Source of the DNA: Juglans regia
Lineage: Eukaryota; Streptophyta; Magnoliopsida; Fagales; Juglandaceae
Length of the DNA stretch: 64,000 nucleotides
NCBI RefSeq assembly: GCF_001411555.2
Contig: NC_049909.1
Coordinates: 12,706,686-12,770,685 of the forward strand
Direction: 5' to 3'
Within the stretch, counting starts at the first letter, position 1, and every line of letters begins with the position of its first letter. Shown piece by piece: positions 41,426 through 52,669 of the stretch. Position numbers and translations under genes: made by a program. The notes beneath the pieces are model-generated. The model was not told where the DNA came from. It did not search any database and was given only the letters and a program-made list of their open reading frames with translations.

Positions 41426-43360
41426 TCTTCCTAATACTTAAAAGCACGTATAAAGATGAACAGTAGTGAACAGTAGCACCGTTTTCTTTTTCCCGTTGGC
41501 TTTTCTCGTTACCTTCTGAAATTCAGTTCGAATTTCAATCTCTCTTCGTTCGGTTAGCATCATTTACACATTAAAAATATCTAATCCTTACATACATGTA
41601 AAATATCTTATCTTCACATATAAGAGATGAAATATCTGATCTACACACAATTCACATTTACAGAACAATTCTCAAACTCAACTCGAGGAAGAAAAAAATT
41701 TCCTGTGCTCCTGAGATTTCTTCTCGCCGTTGGTATGCCGTTCACTTCTAATTTCACCTCTAACTTTGTTTTTCTCTTTTCTGGTTCTCGCATATATGTT
41801 TCTGTTTGTCCGTGTGCCTTTGAGTGGGGGAGACGGAGGGAGACGGAGGGCTGCGCGTGGGGGACTCCGAAGGTGGGTGCGATGGTCGCCGCCTTGAGGG
41901 GGACTCCTCGGTGGTGGCCGTGAGCTTCGGTGGCGACGTACGACGGCGCGACATGAAACAAATGGGTGAAACCCATTTTCGTTCGGTTTCCGTGGGGGAG
42001 ACGGAGGGCTGCGCGTGGCGGCCTTCGAAGGTGGGTGGGATGATCGCCACCTTGAGGGGGACTCCTCGGTGGTGGTCGTGCCCTTCGGTGGCCGCGTACG
42101 GCGGCGGAAAACCACATAAATGGGAGAAACTCATTTCGGTTTTCTTTCCACGGAGGAGATCCATGGCTGCGCGTGGGGAACATTGGTGGTGCCAGGGATG
42201 CTCATCGGCGTGAGGGGAACACGCCGGTGTTGGCGGTGATGATGACCGGCGCTCGGCGGCAACGGGCTGCGCTGGAGGAGAGGAGCCGAGCTCCGGAATC
42301 GCGTAGGAGAGAGAGAGAAAGTGTTTAGAAATAAAATGTTTTCCGAATAAAATGAAATATTAACTATTTATATGTTGTATTATTTACAATTTTCCATCTG
42401 AAAATATTAAATAATAATATTTTTTTTTTCTTTACAACTCTACTTTTATTCTTACTAGAATTTTATATTGTTGAATTTTTTATATAGGTTGAGCTCCGTG
42501 AAATTGAAAGTGGAAACAAAATATTTCAACAACTAGCTGTTATAAAAATATCAAAAGTATGGATCTTTTAACTTTTTAGTTTCATACTGTGAACTAATAA
42601 CTGAAATAGTTTATTTTGCTTCTCTGATTTTAGAATCTTTTAAATTAATTATTTAATATCATTTATTCAATATTTATTCTGTTTGAACTTTGAGCTGTAT
42701 TAAATTATAATTTCAAATTAAATGTTATTCCAACATATTTAAATGTTATATCTTATTAGTTACATATGCATGTTTATAGAAAAAAAAAATTAAAAATTGT
42801 TATAAAATTACTCATAAAATTCTACCGACAAATTTAGTTCTATATGTAAATACTTACATCAATATTTACAGTTTTACCCATATAATTATACATAATCAAT
42901 TAGTAAAATATTAAAATTTTTAAAAATAAAAAATTTAATTAAATAATTTGATAAAATAGAGTATACATTCAATAAAATTAATATTGTGCATAAACTTGTA
43001 TTTTAAAATATGCTTCAAGAACAAAATGAAATAAAAATTTTATGAATATTAATAATAAAGTTTGTAAATAATAGAGATGTACTTTCCGATTAAATAATTA
43101 TGTAATATTTAGTCATTTTAGACTCTACTTTCAGTAACCAAAAAAACAATTATGTAATATTCACTTTCCTGACTTGCTTAAACATATAGTCTGTCTAAAT
43201 CTATTATTAGAGACTTTAAACAATTATAATTTACTTAAACAATTAATTATATTATGTTCATAGACCTAATCATTAAATTCTCTTATTCTATACTAGATGT
43301 TTATATTTTAGAATAACCTAATACAGGGCAAACGTGCATCGCACGTATATACACTACTAG
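41426..43360. mobile_element. Helitron-like element with internal tandem repeats
   Basis: The 3' end is textbook: a hairpin ACGTGC-ATC-GCACGT at 43332-43346, ten bases, then CTAG at 43357-43360, followed by T as expected for insertion between A and T. The 5' end is proposed at TCTTCCTAATAC (41426, preceded by A); this side is less sure. There is no Rep/helicase gene, so the element is non-autonomous. It contains a GC-rich 158-bp tandem repeat (41838-42250), flanked by AT-rich sequence. No terminal inverted repeats are expected for this class. Confidence 0.65.
41838..42260. repeat. Three GC-rich 158-bp tandem repeats
   Basis: The shared word GGCTGCGCGTGG recurs with the CTGCGCG core at 41851, 42009 and 42167, exactly 158 bp apart each time, followed in each unit by similar GGTGGG..GATG..CGCC..GAGGGG sequence; the third unit is diverged and partial. 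Long open frames in several phases on both strands follow from the GC-rich repeat and show no protein family, so I read this as non-coding. It lies inside the Helitron-like element. Confidence 0.8.
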
Positions 43361-43559
43361 TATAAATATATATATATATATATTATTTTAAGTCGTTTAG
43401 AAGATTAATTGTATCATTTTTAGAGTATCGTCAGTCGAACTTTGATACACATCAATTTTTTATGCATCATATTTATTTATATTTATATTTTATTCTCTTA
43501 AATTAATTGAATTTAGAATAATGAGTAAAAATTTTCATTATCGTCATGTAATATTTGTT

Positions 43560-43770
43560 CAGAATGATGCTACACAATTTTTTCAATCTCTACATATTAT
43601 ATTTTTTTAATTTTTAAATATATTTTTAATTTTTTAAAAAAATTAATTGATTTTTTTTATTTATATATTAAATATTTGATAAAAAATAATAAAATTTTAA
43701 AAAAAATATAATGTGCGGATATTTTATAAATAATAAGAAATTGCGTAGATTTTTTCATTTGTTCATCATT
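43560..43770. repeat. Foldback MITE downstream of the oleosin gene
   Basis: Inverted ends: ATGATGCTACACAATTTTTTCAATCTCTACATATTATAT near 43563 and the complementary ATATAATGTGCGGATATTTTATAAATAATAAGAAATTGCGTAGATT near 43706; the middle is almost pure A/T. It is about 200 bp and non-coding. Confidence 0.5.
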
Positions 43771-43926
43771 GCAGACTTTACCCTACGCCAACAAAGTCAA
43801 AAAAGGCATGCAGAGTGCAGACACTGACGAAAAGAGACCAGTTTCATGTTCTTTTTCCTACACCCGCCGGCCAGTACAACCTTAAAGGCCTCGGATTAAC
43901 ACAACATTCTCCATGTTCTTTTTTCT

Positions 43927-44394
43927 TCACCCCGTCCCAGCGGCCTCCTGAGCTCTTCCAGCTGTTTCCTGCGCCTTCCCCGTGACCGTCTGCCCCATCT
44001 GACCCGCTGTCTCCTGGGCTCGTTGCTTCGCGTGCTCGAGATGCTCCGGCAGTCTTGCTCGACGCAGATAGTTGGCTATCCACGAAAGCGACGAAATCCC
44101 GGTGATACCGAATGCTCCCGATGCCAAAAACCCGGTCATAGCCAAGCCAATGAGTGCTGCTGCCGGAACCAAAACAGGGCTGCACATCACGAGCAGCGGG
44201 GTCGACACAGCGAGGCCGATAAACGTTGCCGCAAGTGTGAGACCGGACAGGAGTAGAAGGAAGCCGGCGACGGGTACGAGAGTGACGACTGCTAGAACTT
44301 TTGAAGTAGGGGGACCCTGAGCCTGACCTTTTTGTCCTGCGAACATGCCCTTCATTGCATCGGTGGGGCGTTGTTGGTGGCTCTGGTCAGCCAT
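43927..44394 (-). CDS. Oleosin (oil-body structural protein)
   Basis: An intronless 155-aa oleosin, which coats seed oil bodies with a single layer of protein. Domains: a hydrophilic Gln/Gly-rich N-terminus (residues 1-31), a long uncharged hydrophobic hairpin (about 33-105) with the proline knot P-x5-SP-x3-P at residues 66-77 ([12 protein letters not shown]), then an amphipathic C-terminus. The C-terminus carries repeated [20 protein letters not shown] units (126-153), typical of the higher-mass seed oleosins. The start [10 protein letters not shown] is the first ATG; the stop is at 43927-43929. It is unusually GC-rich compared with the flanking DNA. The upstream side carries a G-box (44529-44534) and an RY-type motif (44572-44577), fitting embryo expression. 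The gene looks intact. Confidence 0.95.
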   Translation of the reverse strand: MADQSHQQRPTDAMKGMFAGQKGQAQGPPTSKVLAVVTLVPVAGFLLLLSGLTLAATFIGLAVSTPLLVMCSPVLVPAAALIGLAMTGFLASGAFGITGISSLSWIANYLRRARLPEHLEHAKQRAQETAGQMGQTVTGKAQETAGRAQEAAGTG

Positions 44395-44528
44395 GTCTTG
44401 GTTTAATTTCCTGGCTCGTAAATAATGCTTTGGTTCTTTGAGAGATGGAGATAATGATCAAGAGGTTGGGGTTCTTATGATTCTATCAAGGGATGGGGTT
44501 GTGAGTTCTAACAAGAGGGCGGGGTGAA

Positions 44529-44577
44529 CACGTGGAGTATGGTGAGTACACTTGTTCGATGGATGGAGTGTTGCATG
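44529..44577 (-). promoter_or_regulatory. G-box and RY-type motif upstream of oleosin
   Basis: CACGTG at 44529-44534 lies 135-140 bp before the oleosin ATG, within ACACGTGG, the ABA-response (ABRE/G-box) form. TGCATG at 44572-44577 (CATGCA on the gene strand) is the core of the RY element bound by ABI3/FUS3-type B3 factors. This pair is the usual combination of seed-storage and oleosin promoters. I could not see a clear TATA box. Function is inferred from the motifs. Confidence 0.6.
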
Positions 44578-44639
44578 AGAAACATGTCGCTTTGGATGGC
44601 TTTCCAGCAGGCTGATGTCTAGGACTCGTTTATTTTCGT

Positions 44640-45555
44640 TTATTTATTGAAATGAGACAAAATGAGATAAGATTATAGTTAAAAAATTAAATAAAATATT
44701 ATTAGAATATATTTTTTAATATTATTTTTATTTTAAGATTTGAAAAAGTTGAATTGTTTATTTTATTTTATATTGAAAGTTGAGAAAGTTGTAATTATTA
44801 AATAAAATGAGATGAGATGTTTTTTCAAAACAAACGAGACCTTACTTTTGAGTAATCCAAGCCTAGGATGGTTTGGGGGTGACATGATGCGAGAATTTTG
44901 TGAATATTATGAAGATATATATTTTTTTTAATAGTATTTAGATTATTTAAATTAAGTATTTTTTAGATTTTAAAAAATAATAGAGAAAAAATTGAATAAA
45001 AAATATTATAAAGATAAAATATTATTAGAATATTATTTTATAATATTATTTTTATTTGTAAATTTGAAAAAATTGAATTATTTTTTATTTTTTGTTTAAA
45101 AGTTTGAAAATTTTGTAATGATTAGTTTGAAAAGGTTGTAATGAGTATTTTGAAAATTTTGTATTTGAATTATACTTTGGAAGAAGATGAAATAGAATGA
45201 GATGAGATGAGATGAGATAATAATTTTGAGATGAGATCTATAAATAGTAGTGAAATAATTTGTTAATAATAGAAAAATAGTTTGAGTTAGGATTTTTATA
45301 GAATTTTGAAAAATGAGAATATAAAGTTAAAATAGGCTTAGAATATAATTTTCTAATATAATTTCTTTTGAGATTAAGAAAAGTTGAGTTGTTTTTTGTG
45401 TTTTATTTAAAAGTTTGGAAAATTTGTAATGTTAAGTAATAATTAGATGAAAAAGTTGAAAATTTGAAATTAAAAAATAATTATTTTTGAATGATGTTTG
45501 GATGTTGATATAAGATCAGATGAGATAAAATAGTTTAAATTTGTGAAATCAAACT
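44640..45555. repeat. Cluster of short GAGATGAG-type TIR elements
   Basis: At least three copies of one short AT-rich family lie in series: about 44630-44850 (ends ACTCGTTT and AAACGAGAC), 44980-45250 (with GAGATGAGATGAGATGAG) and 45300-45555. Each has the common core TTTTATTTTAAGATTTGAAAAAGTTGAATTGTTTATT. They lie upstream of the oleosin gene. They are non-coding. Confidence 0.65.
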
Positions 45556-46275
45556 AGACCTTATAGTTATTATAGTCCTCTTGATATTAAGGCAGTTAAT
45601 AACACTTTCGTGAATCCAATACAAATACGATATGAGATTAACCCGTAATAGGTTAACCCGCTTAACTCAAAACGAATTAATCCGTTAAGAAACGATTAAT
45701 CAACGGACCAATAATAGGTTAACCCGCTTAACTCAAAATCAACCTCTAATATCATTCACAATTTATTTAAAACATATAATTTTATTACTGTTGAGTTGTA
45801 ATATTGATATTTCTCAATATGTTTTTATTCTTGGGATTGTAATTCTAGATCTATGCACATATTTGTTATCGTTGGGTTTGTAATATTGGTTTATTTTATA
45901 TTAAAATCTGAAAACTATTGATATTTTTTTATTAGTGGGTAGTTTTATTATTATTATTATTTAAATGTTGTGATTATTAATAAATATATTTTAATTTTTA
46001 TATAAAATTATGTTAATCAGGTAAAATGGGTTATGTGGATTAGTTCAACCAATTTACATGAAATTAGTTGAAATGTGTTATGTCGTGTTGATCCATTTCT
46101 AATTAATAATAAAACTATCAAAACGGATTATTGACACAACTCATGACTTAAATGGGTTATGTTAGAGTTCGAAAGTGACCTGTTTAGTTTAGCAGCTCGT
46201 ATTCGGGCTACCCTATATAGTTGAGTTCATGACTTAACATCAGAATCGCGAATTGCAACCATTATTTGATGTGGC

Positions 46276-48352
46276 TAGAGGTGATCTTGGTCTGGTCCGA
46301 TTTTAGGCAGTTTTGTGGATCGGACTTATTCAGTCCAGGGATTTCCACCTTAGACTGGACTGAGTAATGTATAGGACCGGTCCATTTCGATCTGGTCCGG
46401 TCCAGGGTGGTCCATTCGGTCTGGACCATGCCTAAAATAGGCCATTCAGCCCATCTAAATCTAGTTTTTTTTTTTTTTCAATTATTTTCAGCCTATTTCA
46501 AATTTTGTATATTTTTTAGCTAAAAATACTAAAAAAAAACTTGATCTTAAAAAATACAATGATAAAATAAAACTAATCTATATAAAAAACTAGAAAAACA
46601 AAATAATAATAATAGTACAAAAATTATTAAAAATTAAAAATTACAATCCAAAACTTTACAACTTAACATATAATGGGTACATGGCATGAATGGGTACATA
46701 TAACAGGTACATATACTGTATTATTACTAACACTATATACTCTAAATTATTACTAACACTATATACTGTATTATGCTATAACTCTCATAATATATTAATA
46801 TATGCTAATATTATATATTATACTATTATAGTGTGCGTATAGACTTATGGTGTGTGTGTATATATATATATTATAATGATATAGTGATACTAATATTATA
46901 TATTATATAATAATACATTAATGCTATAGACTTATAGTGATTAGTTATTATGAATCATGATTAGTATAACTATATAATAGTATTAGTATTAAACTATTAG
47001 TAATATAGTATAGCTATATATTAGTAATATACTAATATCAGTTATAGTGATTTAGTATAAGTTATAACAATATTAGTATAAATATAACTATAATCTATAT
47101 TAGACTATTAGTATTTTTTTTATACCATATTAGAGTCTAAAAGTAGAGTCTAGACTATTAATATAATACTCTAAATTTTCTCTATCTCTTTTGCATTTGC
47201 ATTTTTAATTTTTTGATAAACCTCATGACATTATACAGTGGTATCACTTCAACAGAACTATTGAACGATAAGTTTAGATAACCAAATAATATTATTCCTT
47301 CCTTGTTTTCTTTGTCGGTCACTTTGATGGCTTTGGTTAAACGATAAAAAAGTTGTCATTAATCGTTCAATTACATATTACATTAAAGAATGATAATTTA
47401 AGGGCATGTTTGGAGGGTGAGATGATAATTTTTTATTTTATTTTGAAGTTTAAAATATTATGTTTTAATATTATTATTATTTTAAAATTTAAAAAAAGTG
47501 TATTGGGATTTAAAAAAGTTGAATTGTTTATTATATTTTATATGAAGATTTGAAAAAGGAGTAATGATGAGATGAGATGAGAATTTTATATTTTATCTTG
47601 TGCCCCAAGAATATGATCACAGACAATATGATAAGATTTAATTTATAAAAAATTAGATTTAATTTATTCACTAATAAAATTTTAAAATCAACAACGTAGA
47701 ATAAGTGTAATTCACATTAATTTGAGTCATATTTTTAGTCTAATGATTATAGTATTGCATGGTAAAATACATATACATATATATATATATATATTTTAAG
47801 AGAAACAAAATTTGCATGGAATTTTTTCATCCCAGACCAACTGAATTTAAAATATAAAATTTTAGATAATTTTTTATATGATGTTTTAATATTTAAGTAG
47901 TTATATAAATTGAAAACAATTAATTATGTAATTTTATTCTAATCTAATTATTTATGCTTAGATCATATAAAATGTTAAGGGTTAGGAATTTTAAGGCATT
48001 GTATTAACTATTAATTATTGATTATACACATACTATTAACATTATTAATTTATTATACTTAATTAGTGAAGTATATACTTAGTTACACAACTTAGATTAA
48101 ACTATCCATTTAATTATTTTTTTTTATCACAATGTATAATTCTTTGTAATAAACTTGGAAAAAAAGTAAAAAAATGACCCGAACTGAAATACCTTGATAA
48201 GACTGACCGATCGACCGAACCAAAACTTTGGTTTGGTCCAAAGGCACGGCCTTATCGATCTAGTCCAGTTCAAACTTTTGGTGGATCGAAAGAATCAGGT
48301 CGGTCCAAAATTCTTCTCCAAAACCAAACGAATCAAAGTGATTGCACCTCCA
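46276..48352. mobile_element. Non-autonomous hAT element, 2.1 kb
   Basis: It begins TAGAGGTGATCTTGGTCTGG and ends AAAGTGATTGCACCTCCA, complementary at the tips (TAGAGGTG / CACCTCCA). Both ends are rich in GGTCCGGTCC/GGACCG words in opposite orientation. The flanks GATGTGGC and CATGTGAT match at only 5 of 8 positions, so the target duplication is decayed or shifted. A GAGATGAG-family copy (about 47405-47590) is nested inside, and the middle is AT-rich with no transposase. Confidence 0.6.
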
Positions 48353-48779
48353 CATGTGATAATAAACAAACTTACAAATAAGCTTTAATTGAGCTTGAGG
48401 TGAGGCAAATTTTATCGAAATGATTCAGTTTTGCTTACCAAATGATTGAAAACAAGCTAATTCGGGGGCTCTTTGTTTAATGTTTAGGTTCACTAAATAA
48501 TAAAAGTCGAAAAGTATTATTATTTTTATTTCTACAAGTGATGAAAAAATCGAAAATTAGGCCCAACATGAACATATATTTACACGGATTATGAGTCTTC
48601 CATTGCCTCCCGTCCCAAAGCTGAGCCCTTGCGTGCTTGTTTGCTGTGCTACGTACAGGTACATAGTAGAAATGGGCCTCCTTCGGGTATTAAATGTACT
48701 AATTAGAGCCCAATTTATATTCCAAAAACATTGCATCATCGGCCAGGCTCTGTATACTTACGCATTCTATGACTACAAA

Positions 48780-48955
48780 TATCATTTTTTACTTATCATT
48801 TACTACACTACACATCAATATATGATTTTTTATTTTTATCCTTCTATTTAAACACACATATTTTGTATAAATATGTGTGTTTAAATAAAAAAATAAAAAT
48901 GACAAATCACATGTTGATGTGTAGTGTGAAGATTATGAGTAGCATTTTTTCCTAA
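48780..48955. repeat. Foldback MITE
   Basis: A near-perfect AT-rich palindrome: ATTTAAACACACATATTT (48846-48863) pairs with AAATATGTGTGTTTAAAT (48872-48889) around a short loop. Weaker pairing continues outward (CACTACACATCAA and TTGATGTGTAGTG). It is non-coding. Confidence 0.7.
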
Positions 48956-48959
48956 ATTA

Positions 48960-50100
48960 ACGTTAGATATAGCGTGCAATAATCCTGCATATCTTTTTAA
49001 AAAAGTTGGATTTGCTATAAAAAAAAATGTATACTTTTTTTTTTAATTTTCAGATGGATGTTTATTTTTTTAAAAGGGCTTACACGATATTTGGATGCCA
49101 GCTTAGACCTACACAGATTATTTCCATAGCTTGACACGATGTGAGCTTATAACAACATAAGTAAAGGGTTCAATTTGCAACTAATTCACCCTTCAATTAA
49201 TCATAATGTGCATGATCCCACTGCTTAATTACACGATACATCATGACCTCTCACATCTTCGCGTATATATTCACTCCCAAAATCAACAAGAAGATCTCAA
49301 ATCGTACGTGGCTACATGTAAACCCTCAAAACTTAGCTACTTTGTATTGGTTTGGCATCAAAATTCTTGAGGAAGAAGCCAAGGAAGCATGGCACTACTA
49401 GTATTTGCTTTCAGTTTCGGCTAATTTCCAGTTCTCTCATATATATGAGTGCAAGCTAGGATGGCTAGGCTGTAAGAATTTTATTTAAATTCTATGTCCC
49501 ACACACCCTCTATATCTAATCATAGTGAGACACAGTCTCTAGATTTCTTGATAGCCAGAAATCTATAAATAGTACTAAGGGGTTAATTAGAGTTTTCACA
49601 TACAACATCATTGTGCCTTTAGCCATCGGGAGATACTTGGAGACTAAGTTGCTAGGGTGATCCTTTTATCATAATCAATCAAATTATTCATCGAACTGCT
49701 ATGGAGAAATGTACGTATTTTAATTGTTATTGTTTTATTGTGGATCATAGAAAATTGAAAATCCAATTATTAATTTTCATGTCAAAATATTTAGCATGTG
49801 GTATCATAAATTTATGTAACAATTTTTTCTTATGATCTCGATAAAGTAGATTACAAACATGTAAAATATGCATCTTTGATTCTATATGAAAGTGCTTCCC
49901 TTGGTGGTTTTTTTTCCTTTCTCTTCGGTTTGAGACAAGAACATATGTTGCTTGGAACTTTACATGAATATTTCCATTGTTCATAAAATCATTGTTCTTC
50001 ATACGAAAACTTTGGTCCTGATATTCGGGCATATAAATGCAATTGTCTCAGTACATGCTCAGTTGCTTAAGTTTTATTTTTTCTCCATTTTTTGTTTGAA
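48960..50100. repeat. LTR-like fragment with TATA box; duplicated segment
   Basis: At 49471 a TGTAAGAATTTTATTT start, a CTATAAATAG box (49565) and a following leader-like stretch suggest an LTR remnant. The segment 49633-49797 reappears at 55731-55903 in the same orientation (TTTAATTGTTATTGTTTTATTGTGGATCATAGAAAATTGAA). I see no gag-pol and no protein gene. The 95-codon open frame on the minus strand (49745-50032) has no recognisable domain. Confidence 0.45.
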
Positions 50101-51430
50101 CTATATTGGGTTGAAGAGAGAGAATAGTTGAGGAGCTATTGTGTATGTATGATGGTGGTTGAGGAGCCGCTAAGTGTTGGTAGCGTATGGTGTGAGGTGG
50201 CCGGTGGCTCAACACGTATGACGACATAAAAGGGAGGCTTAAAGGGGCGGCACAGAGAGGCTGTGTAGTCCTGAATGGGCGCTGCCCCTGCCCGATTATG
50301 AATCTTGTCGAGGTTGAGGGCTGTCGGCGTTGGGAAGAGGCTAGGGACCTCCTCCGCGACGCCTCTGTGACGGCGACAGATGGCTCTAAAGCCCATTGGC
50401 TGAGGCGATGTTATGGTGAAACAGAAATAAAAACAAAAAATAAAAAAAGTGAGTTAGGGGTCGGCGGCAGAAGGAGGGTGAAGACACTTTGCCGTCCCCT
50501 CCTCGTCGGCGACTCTTGTAGCTGTAGCAGCTCAAGGTTTGTAGAAAACTGGTGCGGCGACTGTTGAAGGAAGAAGAAAGTCTAGGGTTTTCTTTCTTCT
50601 TTCAGAAGGGTTGGGCAGAGTCTTGGGCCGTGGGCCCTGGCCTAGTTAGAGGGAAAGAGAAACAAACAAGCCAACTCAAAATGGGCCACTGTTGTGGTCC
50701 AGCCCAATAGGAAAAAAAATGAGGGGAAGGTATCGAGCCTGAGCAGTAGGTCTGACCCAGGTCAACACTTATGTTTGACCAATGAACTAAATCCGGTCTC
50801 GACCCGGTTTATTGGACTAGTCTGGTTCAGACCTGGACTAGTCAGATTATAATATAATATTATTATTTTAATATTATTTATTAAAAGAATAAAAAATCTG
50901 AAATTTGTTTTTCCTTTTATATGCATGTTCTTATTGTTAAGAGTACTACTATACATAAGCCCCTGTAGCATTGCACTATTCACACACCTTATGTGTCTTT
51001 TTTTTTTTTAACCTAAAACGTGTGTTTTGTAGCTTTTGTCGGTTTGTATTTTCCTGATTCAAATTTTCCCTGAGTCGAAACTCCTCCCTCGCCCGTGTCG
51101 ATTGTGCTCTGTCCACCGCCACCGGCGACGCCATCTCTTTCCAGCGACACCGAGGCCGTCTACACAACGCCACCACACCTCCAGTCGCCCATCTCTCCTC
51201 CCTCCCCATCGCCAGCCCATCTCCTTTTCTTCCTCTCCCCACCCCCCGTGTCGCCCCCCACCCCCCACCAGTCTTTTCGCCCATACTCTCCCCCACCCCC
51301 ACCCCCTTGTCGCCCAAAACAATGCCCTAGTTGGCCCGCACCCCCTCTGCCCAGCAACGCCCTCGTTGACCTCCCATCCTCTCCCCGAGTCTCCTCGTGC
51401 GGCTTCCACGCCCTCCCCGAGTAAGTTCTA
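50100..51430. other. GC-rich repeat-like stretches without a recognisable gene
   Basis: Two GC-rich islands (about 50130-50640 and 51060-51420) lie in AT-rich DNA. Both strands of the second are open in several frames because it is nearly all C/G with CCCCACCCCC tracts. None of the predicted proteins carries a domain; they are Pro/Arg/Gly-rich translation shadows. The surrounding words (GGGCC, AGCCCAATAGG, CCTGACCC) resemble LTR or repeat ends. I infer decayed mobile DNA. Confidence 0.4.
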
Positions 51431-52411
51431 CTCTACATTCGGCCCTCTTCTGATGTTTGTTTCCCTTTATGTTTTTCTTGAAAAGAACATGAACTGAAAA
51501 GTTCAACTCAACTGGAAGATGCGATGTTGTTGTTTTAGTCGTACCCAGATCATAAAACAGTTAATAGTTTTAGATTCATGATGGGGTTTTTCCTTTTCTT
51601 GGATTTTCACAGCAACCCAATATAGGATAGCTGTTGTGCCTTCACTTATTTGTTTAAAAAAAGATACTTTTTTTTTGTCTCCTTAATCTTAGAGTTTTTC
51701 ATTTCATTTAATTTATCACATTCATCGATCAAACGAGGAGATCGCATTGTATTGTATTTTAAATAAGCCAACCCTGTAGTAAATATTGTAACTGTGAGAA
51801 TAAAGAGGGAATCGTGTCTAATAAAATGGAAACTTATGGGTGTCGAATTGATAATGTTAGGGACTTTGAATGTGCTCATATGGTTTTTAATTGGTAATTT
51901 GGTAACGTGTTTCGGCTTCACAAATCATGATGCTTCTGCCTCATAAATGCTCACCTAGTATCCTTCATCTGAGACCCAGGTAGTCTTTTCTAATTTCTTT
52001 TGAATTTATATGGTGCTTGTGACTGCATCATACAAAAACTGTATTTTGGCATTGCTGACGAGTTACGTCTTCGAAAATGGATTCAGTGGCAATCTTTCTA
52101 GAAAACATGTTATTATGATATTTCGGCTAGTAAAGGGATCAGAATGTGCATAGTTTTCTTAAAAATAGATTGGAGGATTATGCACATAAATGCTTTTGGT
52201 TGTTTGCATTAATTCTGCATCATCAATCTTACTAATTGCTATAGCTGTTCCTTCTCCTGCTGGTTAATTGGCTATATTCTGGTGCACCATTATGGATGGG
52301 ACCGAGTCTCTCCAATGGGCATTTCCAATTTTCTTCTTTCATGATTCTCATTTCTTCCTCTCTCTAATGGATTTCACAAATGAAGTGACATGCTACTGTT
52401 ATTTCTTTGAT

Positions 52412-52666
52412 CAGCTGATCAATCTGAATAAACACCGATTGGAGGAAGCAATGAAGCTCTAGGAGATCAATCTCAACAAGGAGATGGCCAAAGACTTAGC
52501 AAGACAAGAGAAAAAGAGGTATGAAGCTGCTGTAACAGAAGCCACATACGTGAGACAATGTGCTGAAAGAGAAGCTTCCCAACGAAAAGAAGCAGAGATG
52601 AAGGCTATTCATGATGCAAAAGAGAAAGAGAAACTTGAGAATGCTCTTGTGGGTCCAAGAAAATGA
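52412..52666 (+). pseudogene. U-box protein kinase fragment (pseudogene)
   Basis: One reading frame encodes QLINLNKHRLEEAMKL, a TAG stop at 52460-52462, then EINLNKEMAKDLARQEKKRYEAAV, EASQRKEAEMKAIHDAKEK and LENALVGP. This is the coiled-coil linker that precedes the kinase domain in plant U-box receptor-like cytoplasmic kinases. Only this exon is present: no kinase or U-box follows. The in-frame stop and the isolated position make it a gene fragment carried into a repeat region or left by deletion. Confidence 0.7.
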
Positions 52667-52669
52667 GAC

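Noticed and set aside
41641..42213. Several long overlapping open frames on both strands
   Set aside because: They follow from the GC-rich 158-bp tandem repeat; open in many phases and with no domain.
51036..51497. Proline/serine-rich and glycine/tryptophan-rich open frames
   Set aside because: C-rich low-complexity DNA is open in several frames on both strands; no family and no gene structure.
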